A stretch of 64,000 bases of DNA from positions 1-64,000 of the forward strand of contig CAVVSK010000020.1 of NCBI GenBank assembly GCA_963750965.1, written 5' to 3'. The notes beneath the pieces were generated by a model that worked only from the letters and a program-made list of their open reading frames with translations, had not been told where the DNA came from and searched no databases. Source of the DNA: CANKHA01 sp963750965 (GTDB lineage Bacteria; Pseudomonadota; Alphaproteobacteria; Rhizobiales; Xanthobacteraceae). Positions within the stretch are counted from its first letter, which is position 1. Each line of letters starts with the position of its first letter. Shown piece after piece: positions 1-8,258 of the stretch. A program made the position numbers and the translations under genes.

Positions 1-469
1 CGACATGCTCGTGGATCGGCATATTGATGAAGGCGATCCAGCGCGCGGCGCCTTTGTCCGGCTCCAGGTTGAAATGCTGGTGCTCGACACCGCCCGGCGC
101 CATCGGCAGAAGCACGAGATCGCCTTTTTGCCAATCCTTGCGCTCGCCGTTGACAATCGAATAGCCCTTGCCTTCCAGCACGTAGATCAGCAGACCGCCT
201 TGATGGCGGTGCTTGCCGGAAACGGTTTTGATTTCGTGCATGAAGACCCGCCAGTGATTTAGCGGGGATTCCTTATGCGAAACCGGGCACAGGTAATAAA
301 GCAGCTTGCCCTGGCGTGCCTGAAACCACTCACGATCATCCTGCGTGACGACGAGAGGTCCGGTCAAATTCCGCTGGGTCCATTCCGCACGCGCGCGCAT
401 GCTGCGCTCATAGGTATTGTCCTCAAGCGGCGCACGTTCGCGCTCTTTGGTTCGTTCCATTTCCGCCAT
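1..469 (-). CDS. Cupin-domain protein, 3' end cut off by the window
   Basis: Reading the minus strand from the ATG at 467-469 gives an open frame to the window edge (about 156 residues, no stop). It starts MAEMERTKERER and carries a cupin pattern: HRHQGG around residue 90, EGKGYS, then a GDLVLLP turn and HQHFN. Small-molecule dioxygenases and sensors use this beta-barrel fold, usually with a metal held by His/Glu. An AGGAAAG-like ribosome site lies upstream. It follows the neighbouring cupin gene by 18 bases and is clearly its paralogue (shared EGKGYS and QHFN segments), so the two may form one complex or a duplicated pair. The substrate cannot be told from sequence. Confidence 0.75.
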   Translation of the reverse strand, partial: MAEMERTKERERAPLEDNTYERSMRARAEWTQRNLTGPLVVTQDDREWFQARQGKLLYYLCPVSHKESPLNHWRVFMHEIKTVSGKHRHQGGLLIYVLEGKGYSIVNGERKDWQKGDLVLLPMAPGGVEHQHFNLEPDKGAARWIAFINMPIHEHV

Positions 470-487
470 TGCGGCGCTGCTTTCCTG

Positions 488-1012
488 TTACGAGTTTTGC
501 TTGGCTTGCCGGTATTCCGGCGCGTCTTCCAGCTGCTCGAAGCCGCAGCCACGATCAACCGTCGTGCATTCGAGCCAGTTCGCCTCGGTCGCGATAAATT
601 TCGCGGGCTTTTCCGGGTCGGTGTTGAAATGCTGCACGATAATGCCGTCCGCTCGCAGCGGCAGGCTGACCAGGTCACCGGCCTTCCATGGATATTTCAC
701 GCCATCGATCATGCTGTAGCCCTTGCCTTCCAGGATCACCATGACCTGATTGCCCTGGAATTTGAGACGGCCGGAGCGGCTGCCGGGCGGGATTTCCTGC
801 TGAAAGAAAAGGTAGGAGGAGATCGCGGTGTCCTTGATCGAGGGATGCAGGTACCAGCGCATCAATCCCTGGCGGCTGACTTCGAGGGGAAGTTCGGCTT
901 CTCTGACGACTTGCAGGGCGTCGCGCTTTTCCTCACGCTGGCGGTCGCGCATCGCGAAAATTTCGTCCCAGTGATTGACTTCGGCAAGCTTGGCTTTCCG
1001 TTCTTCCGTCAT
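488..1012 (-). CDS. Cupin-domain protein (174 aa)
   Basis: The ATG at 1010-1012 is preferred because the protein then begins MTEERKAKLAEVNHW; a few extra in-frame codons upstream look like leader. The core has a cupin barrel (GRLKFQGNQVMVILEGKGYS, a GDLVSLPL turn, then IVQHFNTD), giving one conserved His region rather than a full HxH set in motif 1. Length suits a single-domain cupin. It is upstream of, and probably co-transcribed with, the paralogous cupin gene at the window edge. Proteins of this kind often sit beside tripartite tricarboxylate transporters and aromatic or organic-acid catabolic genes, as here, but the function is not established. Confidence 0.75.
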   Translation of the reverse strand: MTEERKAKLAEVNHWDEIFAMRDRQREEKRDALQVVREAELPLEVSRQGLMRWYLHPSIKDTAISSYLFFQQEIPPGSRSGRLKFQGNQVMVILEGKGYSMIDGVKYPWKAGDLVSLPLRADGIIVQHFNTDPEKPAKFIATEANWLECTTVDRGCGFEQLEDAPEYRQAKQNS

Positions 1013-1071
1013 GACATTCCTTCCTAGCGGCAAACGATAGCCCCCCGGAGCAAAAAGGAAAACGGAAGAAT

Positions 1072-1629
1072 CTAGCGGGCCGCCGGCGGCGTCTTGCCTT
1101 CCGTTGCCATGGGCTGAGGTCGGCTGCGCGTTAGCGCCATGATCCGTGGCAATAATGCCGCCGCGATCATGGCATGGCCTTCCTGCGTTAGATGGATGAA
1201 GTCCAAGGTGTAATAGCGCAGCGGAATTTCCTCATCATAAATCACCACCTTGATGCCGCGGGCGCGCAGGCGGCGCTCCATCTCCGCGATATTGGCTGTG
1301 CGCTGCTGCTTGCTGGTGAAAAACCGCCGGTCATTGGCGCCCGGCTGCAGGATCACGATGTCGGTACCTTTTGGGACATCGCTGTCAATCCGCCGCAGCA
1401 TGACGGCGGTGGTGTCGAACGCCACGCCGGCATTTATGACTTCTGCGTCGATCCCATTTTGCTTCAGCAGTTTTTGCAGCTGCGCGGGATAGGCCGCGTC
1501 CTTACCGATATAGAAACCCTGGGTATTGCTGGCGCCGATCGCGACAATGCGCAGCGGCCTGGCGGAAGAAGGCGCCGTGGCCAGCAGCAGCGCAGTGGCG
1601 GTCAGGATTGCCGCTGCGAATCTGCTCAT
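1072..1629 (-). CDS. Exported SGNH/GDSL-type esterase (185 aa)
   Basis: A signal peptide is visible (hydrophobic residues 4-20, cleavage probably near SSA-RP). SGNH blocks follow in order: GASNTQG with the nucleophile Ser34, a conserved Gly near residue 68, GAND with Asn99, and DFIH with Asp143 and His146 near the C terminus. This is the arrangement of TesA-like acyl hydrolases (thioesterase, lysophospholipase or acetylesterase activities), so a periplasmic hydrolase is likely; the natural ester is unknown. The ATG overlaps the TGA of the upstream hydrolase gene (ATGA), so the two are translationally coupled. A Pro-rich tail of about 15 residues follows the catalytic domain. Confidence 0.8.
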   Translation of the reverse strand: MSRFAAAILTATALLLATAPSSARPLRIVAIGASNTQGFYIGKDAAYPAQLQKLLKQNGIDAEVINAGVAFDTTAVMLRRIDSDVPKGTDIVILQPGANDRRFFTSKQQRTANIAEMERRLRARGIKVVIYDEEIPLRYYTLDFIHLTQEGHAMIAAALLPRIMALTRSRPQPMATEGKTPPAAR

Positions 1630-2253
1630 TGAGCCGGCGCCGCCTGCCGGCTCCGCGATAAGCTGATGATCTCGCGCGCGATCTCTGCCTGCACCTTGGT
1701 GCTCTTGTCGATGTTAATGTGGAAGGTTCCCAGCTCGCCGCCCATGTCGATGTTTGAGATTTTTCCGCGGAAACCGTTCTCACCCGAAAGCGGCGCGCCC
1801 CAGCCGCCGGCCTGATAAAAATTGAGCGCCCGCACCACATTGCGCGGGACAGGGTCTTGCATGAAAGGTGCCAGCGTTACCAAGAGGTCGACCGGTATCT
1901 TCTTTTTCTCCAGTTCGCGCGCCATCTCGATGACGTTGTTGGCGCCTTGCGAATGGCCCACCAGGACGATCGGACCGGCTCTTCCCGCCGCGCGGTCGGA
2001 GATGATCTTGGAAACCGTCGTCCTCCAGGCCAAGATGGCCGACTGTTTCCGCTTTGATGCCCTTTCCATGCAGATCATCGGCCAGCGCGTCCATGCCGGC
2101 AGAGAATACGCCAAACCAGCCGCGCAGCAGATAAACCTGGGTTTCGGCGAAAGCCTCCGTGGAGAAGAACAAGACGAAGGCAAAGACCGCGCCCCACCAA
2201 CGGCCCGCGTGAAAATCGAACCGATGACGAAACGCGCGCACACCCGCTCCCAT
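1626..2253 (-). pseudogene. Alpha/beta hydrolase (lipase-like), single-base frameshift
   Basis: Two minus-strand frames join into one protein. The first runs from the ATG at 2251-2253 (a GTG lies one codon upstream) through a hydrophobic leader and TQVYLLRGWFGVFSAGMD to ETVGHL. The second continues AWRTTVSKI, then the nucleophile elbow GHSQGAN, VDLLVTLAPF and NIDMGGELGTFHINID, to the stop at 1626. The frames meet near 2032: removing one T on the minus strand in CTTGG would restore H-L-A-W-R. The GHSQG box with a following hydrophobic strand is typical of lipases and thioesterases, and the C-terminal His-containing segment could supply the triad His. Either a real inactivating insertion or a base-calling error; neighbouring SGNH hydrolase is intact. 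Confidence 0.75.
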
Positions 2254-2330
2254 CACTTTTACCCGTGCTTGAACGATCTTATCCGCTAAGCTTGGCCGCC
2301 GAGCTTGCCGAATTCTAGCAGATTTTTCAC

Positions 2331-4049
2331 ATGTCCTTGGCCACTTTCCTGCCGCTCCTTTTTTCGCTGGCGGTTTTTCTCCTTCCGGTCTGGCTGCTCC
2401 ATCCTGGTCGCGGCGCGGGCGCGCAAGACTATTTTGTCTCGCCGCGCTACACCCCGCCGCAAGCGGTCCGCAACTCGTCCATCGCCTATTCCTTGCGGCT
2501 GGCGCTCTTCGGCCCCGTCTTCGTCTTCGGCGCCATCGGTAATTTCTGGCCGGTAATCATTGGCGCCACGTGCTTTGGGCTCGGCCTTTATCTCGTCTAT
2601 GCTTCGCGCCGACAGATTTTTACCTTCCTTGAAAGCGCGCTGGATACCGGTCAGTCCATCACCGTTCACGCTTTCATTGCGCGGCAACATGGTGACGATC
2701 CCCGCGTGCGCCTGTTCGCAGCCAGCCTGACGCTGTTTGTGCTCATTGCGGCGGTCGCATGCGAAGTATTCGCGCTCTTGGGATTTTTTAAGCTGGTGCT
2801 CGGAAGCGACACACTGGCAAGAGGGCTGGCGTTCGGCACTTTGCTCTTGGCCGTGGTTTACGCCGTTCCCGCGGGCCACTTGGGCGTGATCTATTCGGGC
2901 CAGCTCCAGCTTGGCGCAATCTTTCTTGGTCTATTCGGTGCGGCAGCATTGCTGCTCTATCTACACGTTTCCGCGCTGATGCCGTTGCCTGCGTATGGCG
3001 CCTTCGCCATTGGCTTCGCCGCCGTCTTCTGTCTGGCTATCTTAATCTATCGCCGCTCGCGCTATATAGAGACAGGCCCGGTCGATCCTGTTTCGCTCAG
3101 CGCCAAGCTGCTCAGCAAATTCGGCAAAGTCCTCAATCCCGTTATTTCGATCTTCGTTGTCCTGGTCATTGTCCTGGCGGGGATGGAATTCTTCGCCACC
3201 AGCTCTCCCATTCCGCCCGATGCCGGCGCCACCTTATCCAGCGGCTCGAGCATGCCGTTCACAGGATTGGTTGCCCTCTTGCTCCTGCCGCTGTTCTACC
3301 CGCTCGCCGACATCGTGCATTGGCAAAGGTTGGCCGCAATAGAGAAGAACAGGCAAGCCTATCCCGGCGACACGGCGGGTTGGCAGAAGGGACTGCGCGA
3401 ATTTTTCCGACTCTATGCTGTCGAGATTCCGTTGCTGTGGCTTTTTATCGCGAGCCTTGGCGCCATAACCGTTGCGGCTCTATCCCTCGCCAACGGCACG
3501 GAGGTTATGCAAGCGCTCATACAGGAGGTGGCTTCCGGCGAGAACCCGATCGCCGCCGCGGCCTTTTCGCTGTTGCTCATGGTCATGGTCATAATGGGAT
3601 TATCCACCATGGCCGCGTGCTTCTCGGCCGGCCTTTGCACCATTCATTACGACATGCCGTCAGAAAGCGTGGAAACATTTTCTAGCAGCGTCGTCGGCCG
3701 CCTTTTCTTTCTGGCTATCGTCATTGCACTCATACTGGTCACAGAAACGCTGCCGATGAATTTCACCAGCAGCAGTTTTGTCGCCGTCGTCTTTGCCCTT
3801 GGCAGCCCCGTGCTGTCGTTTGCGCCGCTGATTCTGGGGCCAATAGTCCTGCGTCGCATGGTGAGTCCCAGCCTGGCGCTCTGTATCATGGGCCTCGGCG
3901 CGGGCAGCACGGCGGGCGGTCTGTCCGGCTATTTGGCGACGGGAAACGAGACCTGGCTATGGGCGGCGGTCCCGGCCTGTCTCGGCTTGGGATTTCTGCT
4001 GCTCGCTGTAAGCCGCCTGTGGGACCGTCAGGGCAGCCGGATACGGTAG
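2331..4049 (+). CDS. Multi-pass membrane protein, sodium:solute symporter-like (572 aa)
   Basis: About 13-14 hydrophobic segments spread over the whole length, with short polar loops. Size and layout, the segment GHLGVIYSGQLQLG near residue 185 and the following helices resemble the sodium:solute symporter (SSF) fold, where this region is normally GG..AV..TD..Q. The match is loose, so it could be a diverged transporter or an SSF-derived sensor lacking its kinase part. It would act in the inner membrane. It is the only plus-strand gene in this stretch; its 3' end overlaps the 3' end of the GntR-family gene by 22 bases in a convergent arrangement, so the two may influence each other's expression. 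Confidence 0.6.
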   Translation: MSLATFLPLLFSLAVFLLPVWLLHPGRGAGAQDYFVSPRYTPPQAVRNSSIAYSLRLALFGPVFVFGAIGNFWPVIIGATCFGLGLYLVYASRRQIFTFLESALDTGQSITVHAFIARQHGDDPRVRLFAASLTLFVLIAAVACEVFALLGFFKLVLGSDTLARGLAFGTLLLAVVYAVPAGHLGVIYSGQLQLGAIFLGLFGAAALLLYLHVSALMPLPAYGAFAIGFAAVFCLAILIYRRSRYIETGPVDPVSLSAKLLSKFGKVLNPVISIFVVLVIVLAGMEFFATSSPIPPDAGATLSSGSSMPFTGLVALLLLPLFYPLADIVHWQRLAAIEKNRQAYPGDTAGWQKGLREFFRLYAVEIPLLWLFIASLGAITVAALSLANGTEVMQALIQEVASGENPIAAAAFSLLLMVMVIMGLSTMAACFSAGLCTIHYDMPSESVETFSSSVVGRLFFLAIVIALILVTETLPMNFTSSSFVAVVFALGSPVLSFAPLILGPIVLRRMVSPSLALCIMGLGAGSTAGGLSGYLATGNETWLWAAVPACLGLGFLLLAVSRLWDRQGSRIR

Positions 4050-4801
4050 AAAAAACGGTCGCTGCGGCCGACGGTACGGCGCAGTTCGATGATGCGGCCG
4101 CCATGTGTAAAGGCGGTGCGATCGATCAAGATCACCGGCGCCCCTTCAGCAAGATTGAGCAGCTTCGCCTCCGGCCCGTGCACGGCATCGGCGCGTAACA
4201 CCTCGTCGGCATTCACCACATGGATGCCGAAATGCTTTTCCAGCGCGCGATAAAGCCGGTCCTGCTCCAGCGGCACCTTCTCCAGATTCGGAACGAGATC
4301 GCAGGGAAGGTGCGAGTCATAGATGCAGATCGGCACTTCGCCCTGGATCAGCATGCGGCGCAGGAACAGTACCGGCGCGTCGTGCGGGATCTGCAGGCCC
4401 TCGGTGATCGCGCGTGGCGCCGAACGCAAGACCCGCGTCTCCACCACCCGGATGCTGGGGTCGAGGTTTTCGCCGGAAGGCGCATCGCGGAAACGGAAGA
4501 AGCGCGAGAAGCTGCGGCTGCCATCCAGTCGCGCGACGAAGGTCCCCTTGCCTGCCCGGCGGATGATAAGGCCATCGCGTGCCAGGCTGAGCAGCGCCTG
4601 CTTCACGGTCCCGGCGCTTACGCCGAATTGCTCACCGAGCTCAGGCTCGGTCGGCAGCATGTCGCCCGGTTTCCAGAAGCCGCGCACGATCTGCTGTTTC
4701 AGCTGCTCGCGCACTTTTTGGTAAAGCGGCCGGCTAACGGCTTTTCCGGTGGCCGGTTCTCCAAGCAGAAGGTTGTCAATCTCGTCCATTTTCTCCGCCA
4801 T
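4028..4801 (-). CDS. GntR/HutC-family transcription regulator (257 aa)
   Basis: The N-terminal winged helix-turn-helix is clear: LYQKVREQLKQQIVRGFWKP, then LPTEPELGEQFGVS and TVKQALLSLARDGLI, ending RRAGKGTFVA near residue 90. Residues about 105-255 look like the UTRA ligand-binding domain of the HutC subfamily (VLFLRRMLI, then ICIYDSHLP, ending in ILIDRTAFT and ELRRTVGRSDRFFYRIRL). Such proteins bind operator DNA and release it when a small acid or sugar binds UTRA. It is the last gene of a five-gene minus-strand run (cupin, tctC, tctAB fusion, mmgE, gntR), starting 14 bases after mmgE, so it probably regulates that operon and itself. Confidence 0.88.
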   Translation of the reverse strand: MAEKMDEIDNLLLGEPATGKAVSRPLYQKVREQLKQQIVRGFWKPGDMLPTEPELGEQFGVSAGTVKQALLSLARDGLIIRRAGKGTFVARLDGSRSFSRFFRFRDAPSGENLDPSIRVVETRVLRSAPRAITEGLQIPHDAPVLFLRRMLIQGEVPICIYDSHLPCDLVPNLEKVPLEQDRLYRALEKHFGIHVVNADEVLRADAVHGPEAKLLNLAEGAPVILIDRTAFTHGGRIIELRRTVGRSDRFFYRIRLP

Positions 4802-4815
4802 TCGATTCGCTGTCC

Positions 4816-6195
4816 TCAGGCTGCCGCCGCCTGTGCGATCACGTTCGCATCGGCGAGCCGCTCGCAGTTACGACAGAGTTCAAGCAGCCGCTCGATTTTC
4901 TGCTTCGGCAAGGCGTCTGCGCACAAGCCGCGAAATTTGTCGTCAAGATCGGCATCGCTCATCGGATTCACGAGGCTGCCCACAGCGTGTTCGATTCGCG
5001 TTTTCACCTCGCGCCCATCAGCCAGCGTGATGATCACCTCGGCCTGGTCCTTGGCGAGCCCCGTATCGGTCTCTGCCGTGACGCGCGCGCGCAACGCCGT
5101 CAGCGCCGGATCGAGCGCATAGAAATCCTGGAACCGGCGCGGATCGGCATCGCCATAGCGCAGCGCCAGCGCGACACCGTGATAGACGCTGAACTTCGAC
5201 TCAAGCCCCGTGTTTGGATCGCGCTTGCCGGCAAGCGCCAGCGTCGGCGGGCTGACAAGAAGATGCACATGCGCAACCTCTTCCGCCGTAAAGGCATGCA
5301 ACTTGCGCAGGCGCAGCGCACCGTCGATCGCCGCATGCGATACGATCGCGCAGGCGAAGGGCTTATAGATGTTATGCATGATCTCAAAACGTTCGCCCAA
5401 CCCCTGCAGAATCTCACGCTCTGCTGGACGGCCTGTCATCACCATCGCCAGGCCCTTGTCGCCTTCGATCGCCCGTTCCGCGCTGTCGAAGCCGCGCGCC
5501 GCCAGCAGCGCGGCGAGATAGCCGTTCTGCGCGGTGCGGCCTGGGGTGAAACTCTTGCACATGGTGCCGTACATTTCGCGCAAGCCGCCCGCCTGAGTCG
5601 CGGCAATGCCGAAGGCGGCCGTCATTTTGTCGGCGCTCAGCCCGAGCAAGCGTCCAATGCCGGCGGCGGCGCCAACTCCGCCGGTCGCGCCGGTGACATG
5701 CCATCCCGGGTTTTCCTCGCCGAAGATTCCATTGGCGAGGCGGCAGGCGACTTCCACGGCGAGGATATAGGCGTGCAGGAATTCAGCCCCGGAAACGGAG
5801 CGCCAATTCATGAAGGCAAGCAACGGCGGCAGCACGGGGCCGCTCGGATGGATATTGGTGCGCTTGAACTGAGTGGCGTCAAAATCGAGCACCGCCGAGC
5901 TGATGCCATTGACCAAAGCGGCATTCATGGCGTCGAGCCGCTCGCTGCGGCCGAGCACCACCGCCTCGCCGCTCGCGCCAAGATCCTTCAGCGCCGCCAG
6001 CGCAGCTTCCACCGTTTCGTGGCGCGAGCCGGCCACTGCGCAACCGATGAAATTGACCAGCGAGCGCACGCCCTCGTGGCGGACTTCCGCGGGAATATCT
6101 TCAAAGCGGCTGGCCACGACATAGTTCGCGAGCCCGCGGGTGATGGCGGCGCCATCGATGCGCTCTCTCTCCTCAAGTTTCGCTGCTTTTGTCAT
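4816..6195 (-). CDS. MmgE/PrpD family protein (459 aa)
   Basis: The sequence from the ATG at 6193-6195 (MTKAAKLEERERID) matches MmgE/PrpD, the fold of 2-methylcitrate dehydratase and immune-responsive gene 1 (cis-aconitate decarboxylase). Family signatures seen include ALVNGISSAVLDFD with NIHPSGPVLPPLLA, WHVTGATGGVGAAA, MYGTMCKSFTPGRTAQNG and YKPFACAIVSHAAIDG. The D and H residues in the first and the KSF/PGRTAQNG loop are the usual active-site region. Cytosolic, no leader. It lies 26 bases after the TctA-TctB fusion gene and 14 before gntR, which suggests it dehydrates or decarboxylates the tricarboxylate-like or other organic acid that the transporter brings in. The exact substrate is not predictable. 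Confidence 0.88.
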   Translation of the reverse strand: MTKAAKLEERERIDGAAITRGLANYVVASRFEDIPAEVRHEGVRSLVNFIGCAVAGSRHETVEAALAALKDLGASGEAVVLGRSERLDAMNAALVNGISSAVLDFDATQFKRTNIHPSGPVLPPLLAFMNWRSVSGAEFLHAYILAVEVACRLANGIFGEENPGWHVTGATGGVGAAAGIGRLLGLSADKMTAAFGIAATQAGGLREMYGTMCKSFTPGRTAQNGYLAALLAARGFDSAERAIEGDKGLAMVMTGRPAEREILQGLGERFEIMHNIYKPFACAIVSHAAIDGALRLRKLHAFTAEEVAHVHLLVSPPTLALAGKRDPNTGLESKFSVYHGVALALRYGDADPRRFQDFYALDPALTALRARVTAETDTGLAKDQAEVIITLADGREVKTRIEHAVGSLVNPMSDADLDDKFRGLCADALPKQKIERLLELCRNCERLADANVIAQAAAA

Positions 6196-6221
6196 CACGT
6201 CACGCACATTCTTTGCCTCTG

Positions 6222-8195
6222 TCAGTTCAGCGGCCAAGGCAAATCCAGCGTCTGCAGGAGACCATCCACATAGGTTATGCCAAGCCAGAAATTGAGTCCT
6301 TGGAGCAACGCGAAGACGCAGCCGGCGCTCAGCACACATGTGAGAGGACTGACCTGCGCCTTCCGCCACATGAACACATACACAAAGACCGCCGAGCCCA
6401 GCGCGAAGCCGATAAGCGCAATGATGCCGACATAGCCGATCAGCCAAATCAGGAAATATTCGTTGCTGTGCTGCTCGACGTCCGCGCTGAACTCCTCGCG
6501 TTCGGACTCATAGAACGCGGTGCTGGGCGACTTCGCGATGAGCAAGACCAAGCCGAGTGGGACGAGCAGCAGCAGCGTCACGATCGCAACCGAGCGCGGG
6601 AAAAGCGCCGCTGCATACGTCCACTCAAAACTCTGGATGAGCGCGTAGGCTGTCGCGGAGAAAAGAACGGCGCAGAACACGACCTGCGGCAGCCGGCCGA
6701 GATGCGAGTGTACGCCGTCCGCCGCCAATACGCGGCCATGCTCGCGATACCATAGCGCTGTGCCGAGCGAGATCGCGACGATGGCGAGCAGAATAAGCGC
6801 CACCGGCCGCGTCAGGAACGACCACTGGTAAATCTGGACAACCCGATAGATCCCATTTTCCAGTTGCGTGGACAGCACGAAACCGATCATGAACGCCGGT
6901 CGTGGCCACCCGAAGCGTTTCAGATAGACACCGAGCGCGCCGATGACCATCACCGCGATGAGGTCGTACCAGCTTCGCGTCGACTGGGCGGCGGCAAAGA
7001 AGATGATGACGAACATGAACGGCGCGATGACCGTGGACGGCACCGTCGTCAGCCTGGAGATCGGCTGCGAGATCAAAACGCAAGCGCCTGCGCCGATAAC
7101 ATTGGCCAAGGCGAGCGACCATATGATGGTGTAGGTTAGGCCAAGGTTGTTGGTGACCATCTCCAGGCCGGGCTTCAGTCCTATCAGGATGAAGCCGGAG
7201 AGCAGCAGCGCCATGCTGGCCCCCGCCGGAATGCCGAACAGCAACGTCGGAATGAGGTGCCCGCCGTCCTGCGCATTGTTCGCGGACTCCGGCGCCAGCA
7301 CGCCCCGCACGTCCCCCTTGCCGAACTGCGACTTGTCTTTCGCCGTCTGAACCGCATGGCTATACGCCATCCAGTTGATCACGGAGCCGCCCAGGCCGGG
7401 CATGGCGCCCACGACCACACCGATTGTCGAGCAGCGTAATACCAGGCCCCAGTGGCGAACTGTGTCCTTCATGCCTTCCAGCCAGCCGCTGCCAATGCTG
7501 ACGCCGGTCTTTGAAATGCTCGATTGCCGCCGCACCAGGTCGACGATTTCGGGTATGGCAAACAGGCCGAGCGCGATGATCGGGAGCGGCGGTCCATCGA
7601 GCAGGTAGGCAAGATCGCCGGTGAGCCGTTGCGTGCCGGAGGTCGGCGCGGTGCCGATCATGCCGGCAAGCAGACCGAGCCCACAGGTCGCGAGCCCTTT
7701 AAGCGGGTTCGGACCGGCGAGAGTGCCGACCATGGTCAGCGCCAACAGGACCAGCAGGAGCTGCTCGCCAAAACCTATCATCAGCAGCAGCGGCTTGGCG
7801 ACGACCACCGCGAAAGTGAGGATCAGCGCCCCAAAGAGCCCCCCTACCAGCGAGGCCGTGAATGCCGCCGACAAGGCACGCGCAGCTTCGCCTCGCTTGG
7901 ACATCGGGAAGCCGTCGAGCACCGTGGCCTGCGAGCTGTTGCCACCCGGAATTCCCATCAGCACGGATGAGAATGTATCTGCTGTTGGAGTGACAGCCAT
8001 CATCCCGATCATCATCGGCAAAGCGAGGGCTGGCGGCATGCCGAATATGAAGGGAAGCAGCACGGCCATTCCGGCGGCGCCCCCCATTGCAGGTAGCACG
8101 CCGAAGACCAGGCCGAGCAGGACGCCGAGCAACAGGTAGACCAGGTGCCAGCCTGTCAAAAGCTGGACGAACGTCGTCAAGATAGTGTCGAGCAC
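6222..8195 (-). CDS. Tripartite tricarboxylate transporter, TctA-TctB fusion (657 aa)
   Basis: Residues about 1-500 are a TctA large permease: LLGVLLGLVFGVLPAMGG, MPPALALPMMIGMMAVTPTAD, MGIPGGNSSQATVLDG, and a second half with GVVVGAMPGLGGSVINWMAY and IPTLLFGIPAGASMALLLSG. Residues about 510-657 add four more helices in the pattern of the small TctB subunit, which is normally a separate protein of about 150 residues. The start is GTG at 8193-8195; no better ATG exists. TctA families are about 500 aa, so the extra length supports the fusion. With the TctC-type receptor directly upstream this makes a complete secondary transporter for an organic acid in the inner membrane. Confidence 0.85.
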   Translation of the reverse strand: MLDTILTTFVQLLTGWHLVYLLLGVLLGLVFGVLPAMGGAAGMAVLLPFIFGMPPALALPMMIGMMAVTPTADTFSSVLMGIPGGNSSQATVLDGFPMSKRGEAARALSAAFTASLVGGLFGALILTFAVVVAKPLLLMIGFGEQLLLVLLALTMVGTLAGPNPLKGLATCGLGLLAGMIGTAPTSGTQRLTGDLAYLLDGPPLPIIALGLFAIPEIVDLVRRQSSISKTGVSIGSGWLEGMKDTVRHWGLVLRCSTIGVVVGAMPGLGGSVINWMAYSHAVQTAKDKSQFGKGDVRGVLAPESANNAQDGGHLIPTLLFGIPAGASMALLLSGFILIGLKPGLEMVTNNLGLTYTIIWSLALANVIGAGACVLISQPISRLTTVPSTVIAPFMFVIIFFAAAQSTRSWYDLIAVMVIGALGVYLKRFGWPRPAFMIGFVLSTQLENGIYRVVQIYQWSFLTRPVALILLAIVAISLGTALWYREHGRVLAADGVHSHLGRLPQVVFCAVLFSATAYALIQSFEWTYAAALFPRSVAIVTLLLLVPLGLVLLIAKSPSTAFYESEREEFSADVEQHSNEYFLIWLIGYVGIIALIGFALGSAVFVYVFMWRKAQVSPLTCVLSAGCVFALLQGLNFWLGITYVDGLLQTLDLPWPLN

Positions 8196-8258
8196 GCGGC
8201 CCCACTCGTCTGGCGAGAAGCGGCCCGGCTTTTTCTCAAAGCCGGGCCTTCGCTTGCC

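Noticed and set aside
4987..6273. Long plus-strand frame (428 codons) opposite MmgE/PrpD
   Set aside because: It lies opposite a clear family member, has Arg/His-rich composition typical of antisense frames in G+C-rich DNA, and no family pattern.
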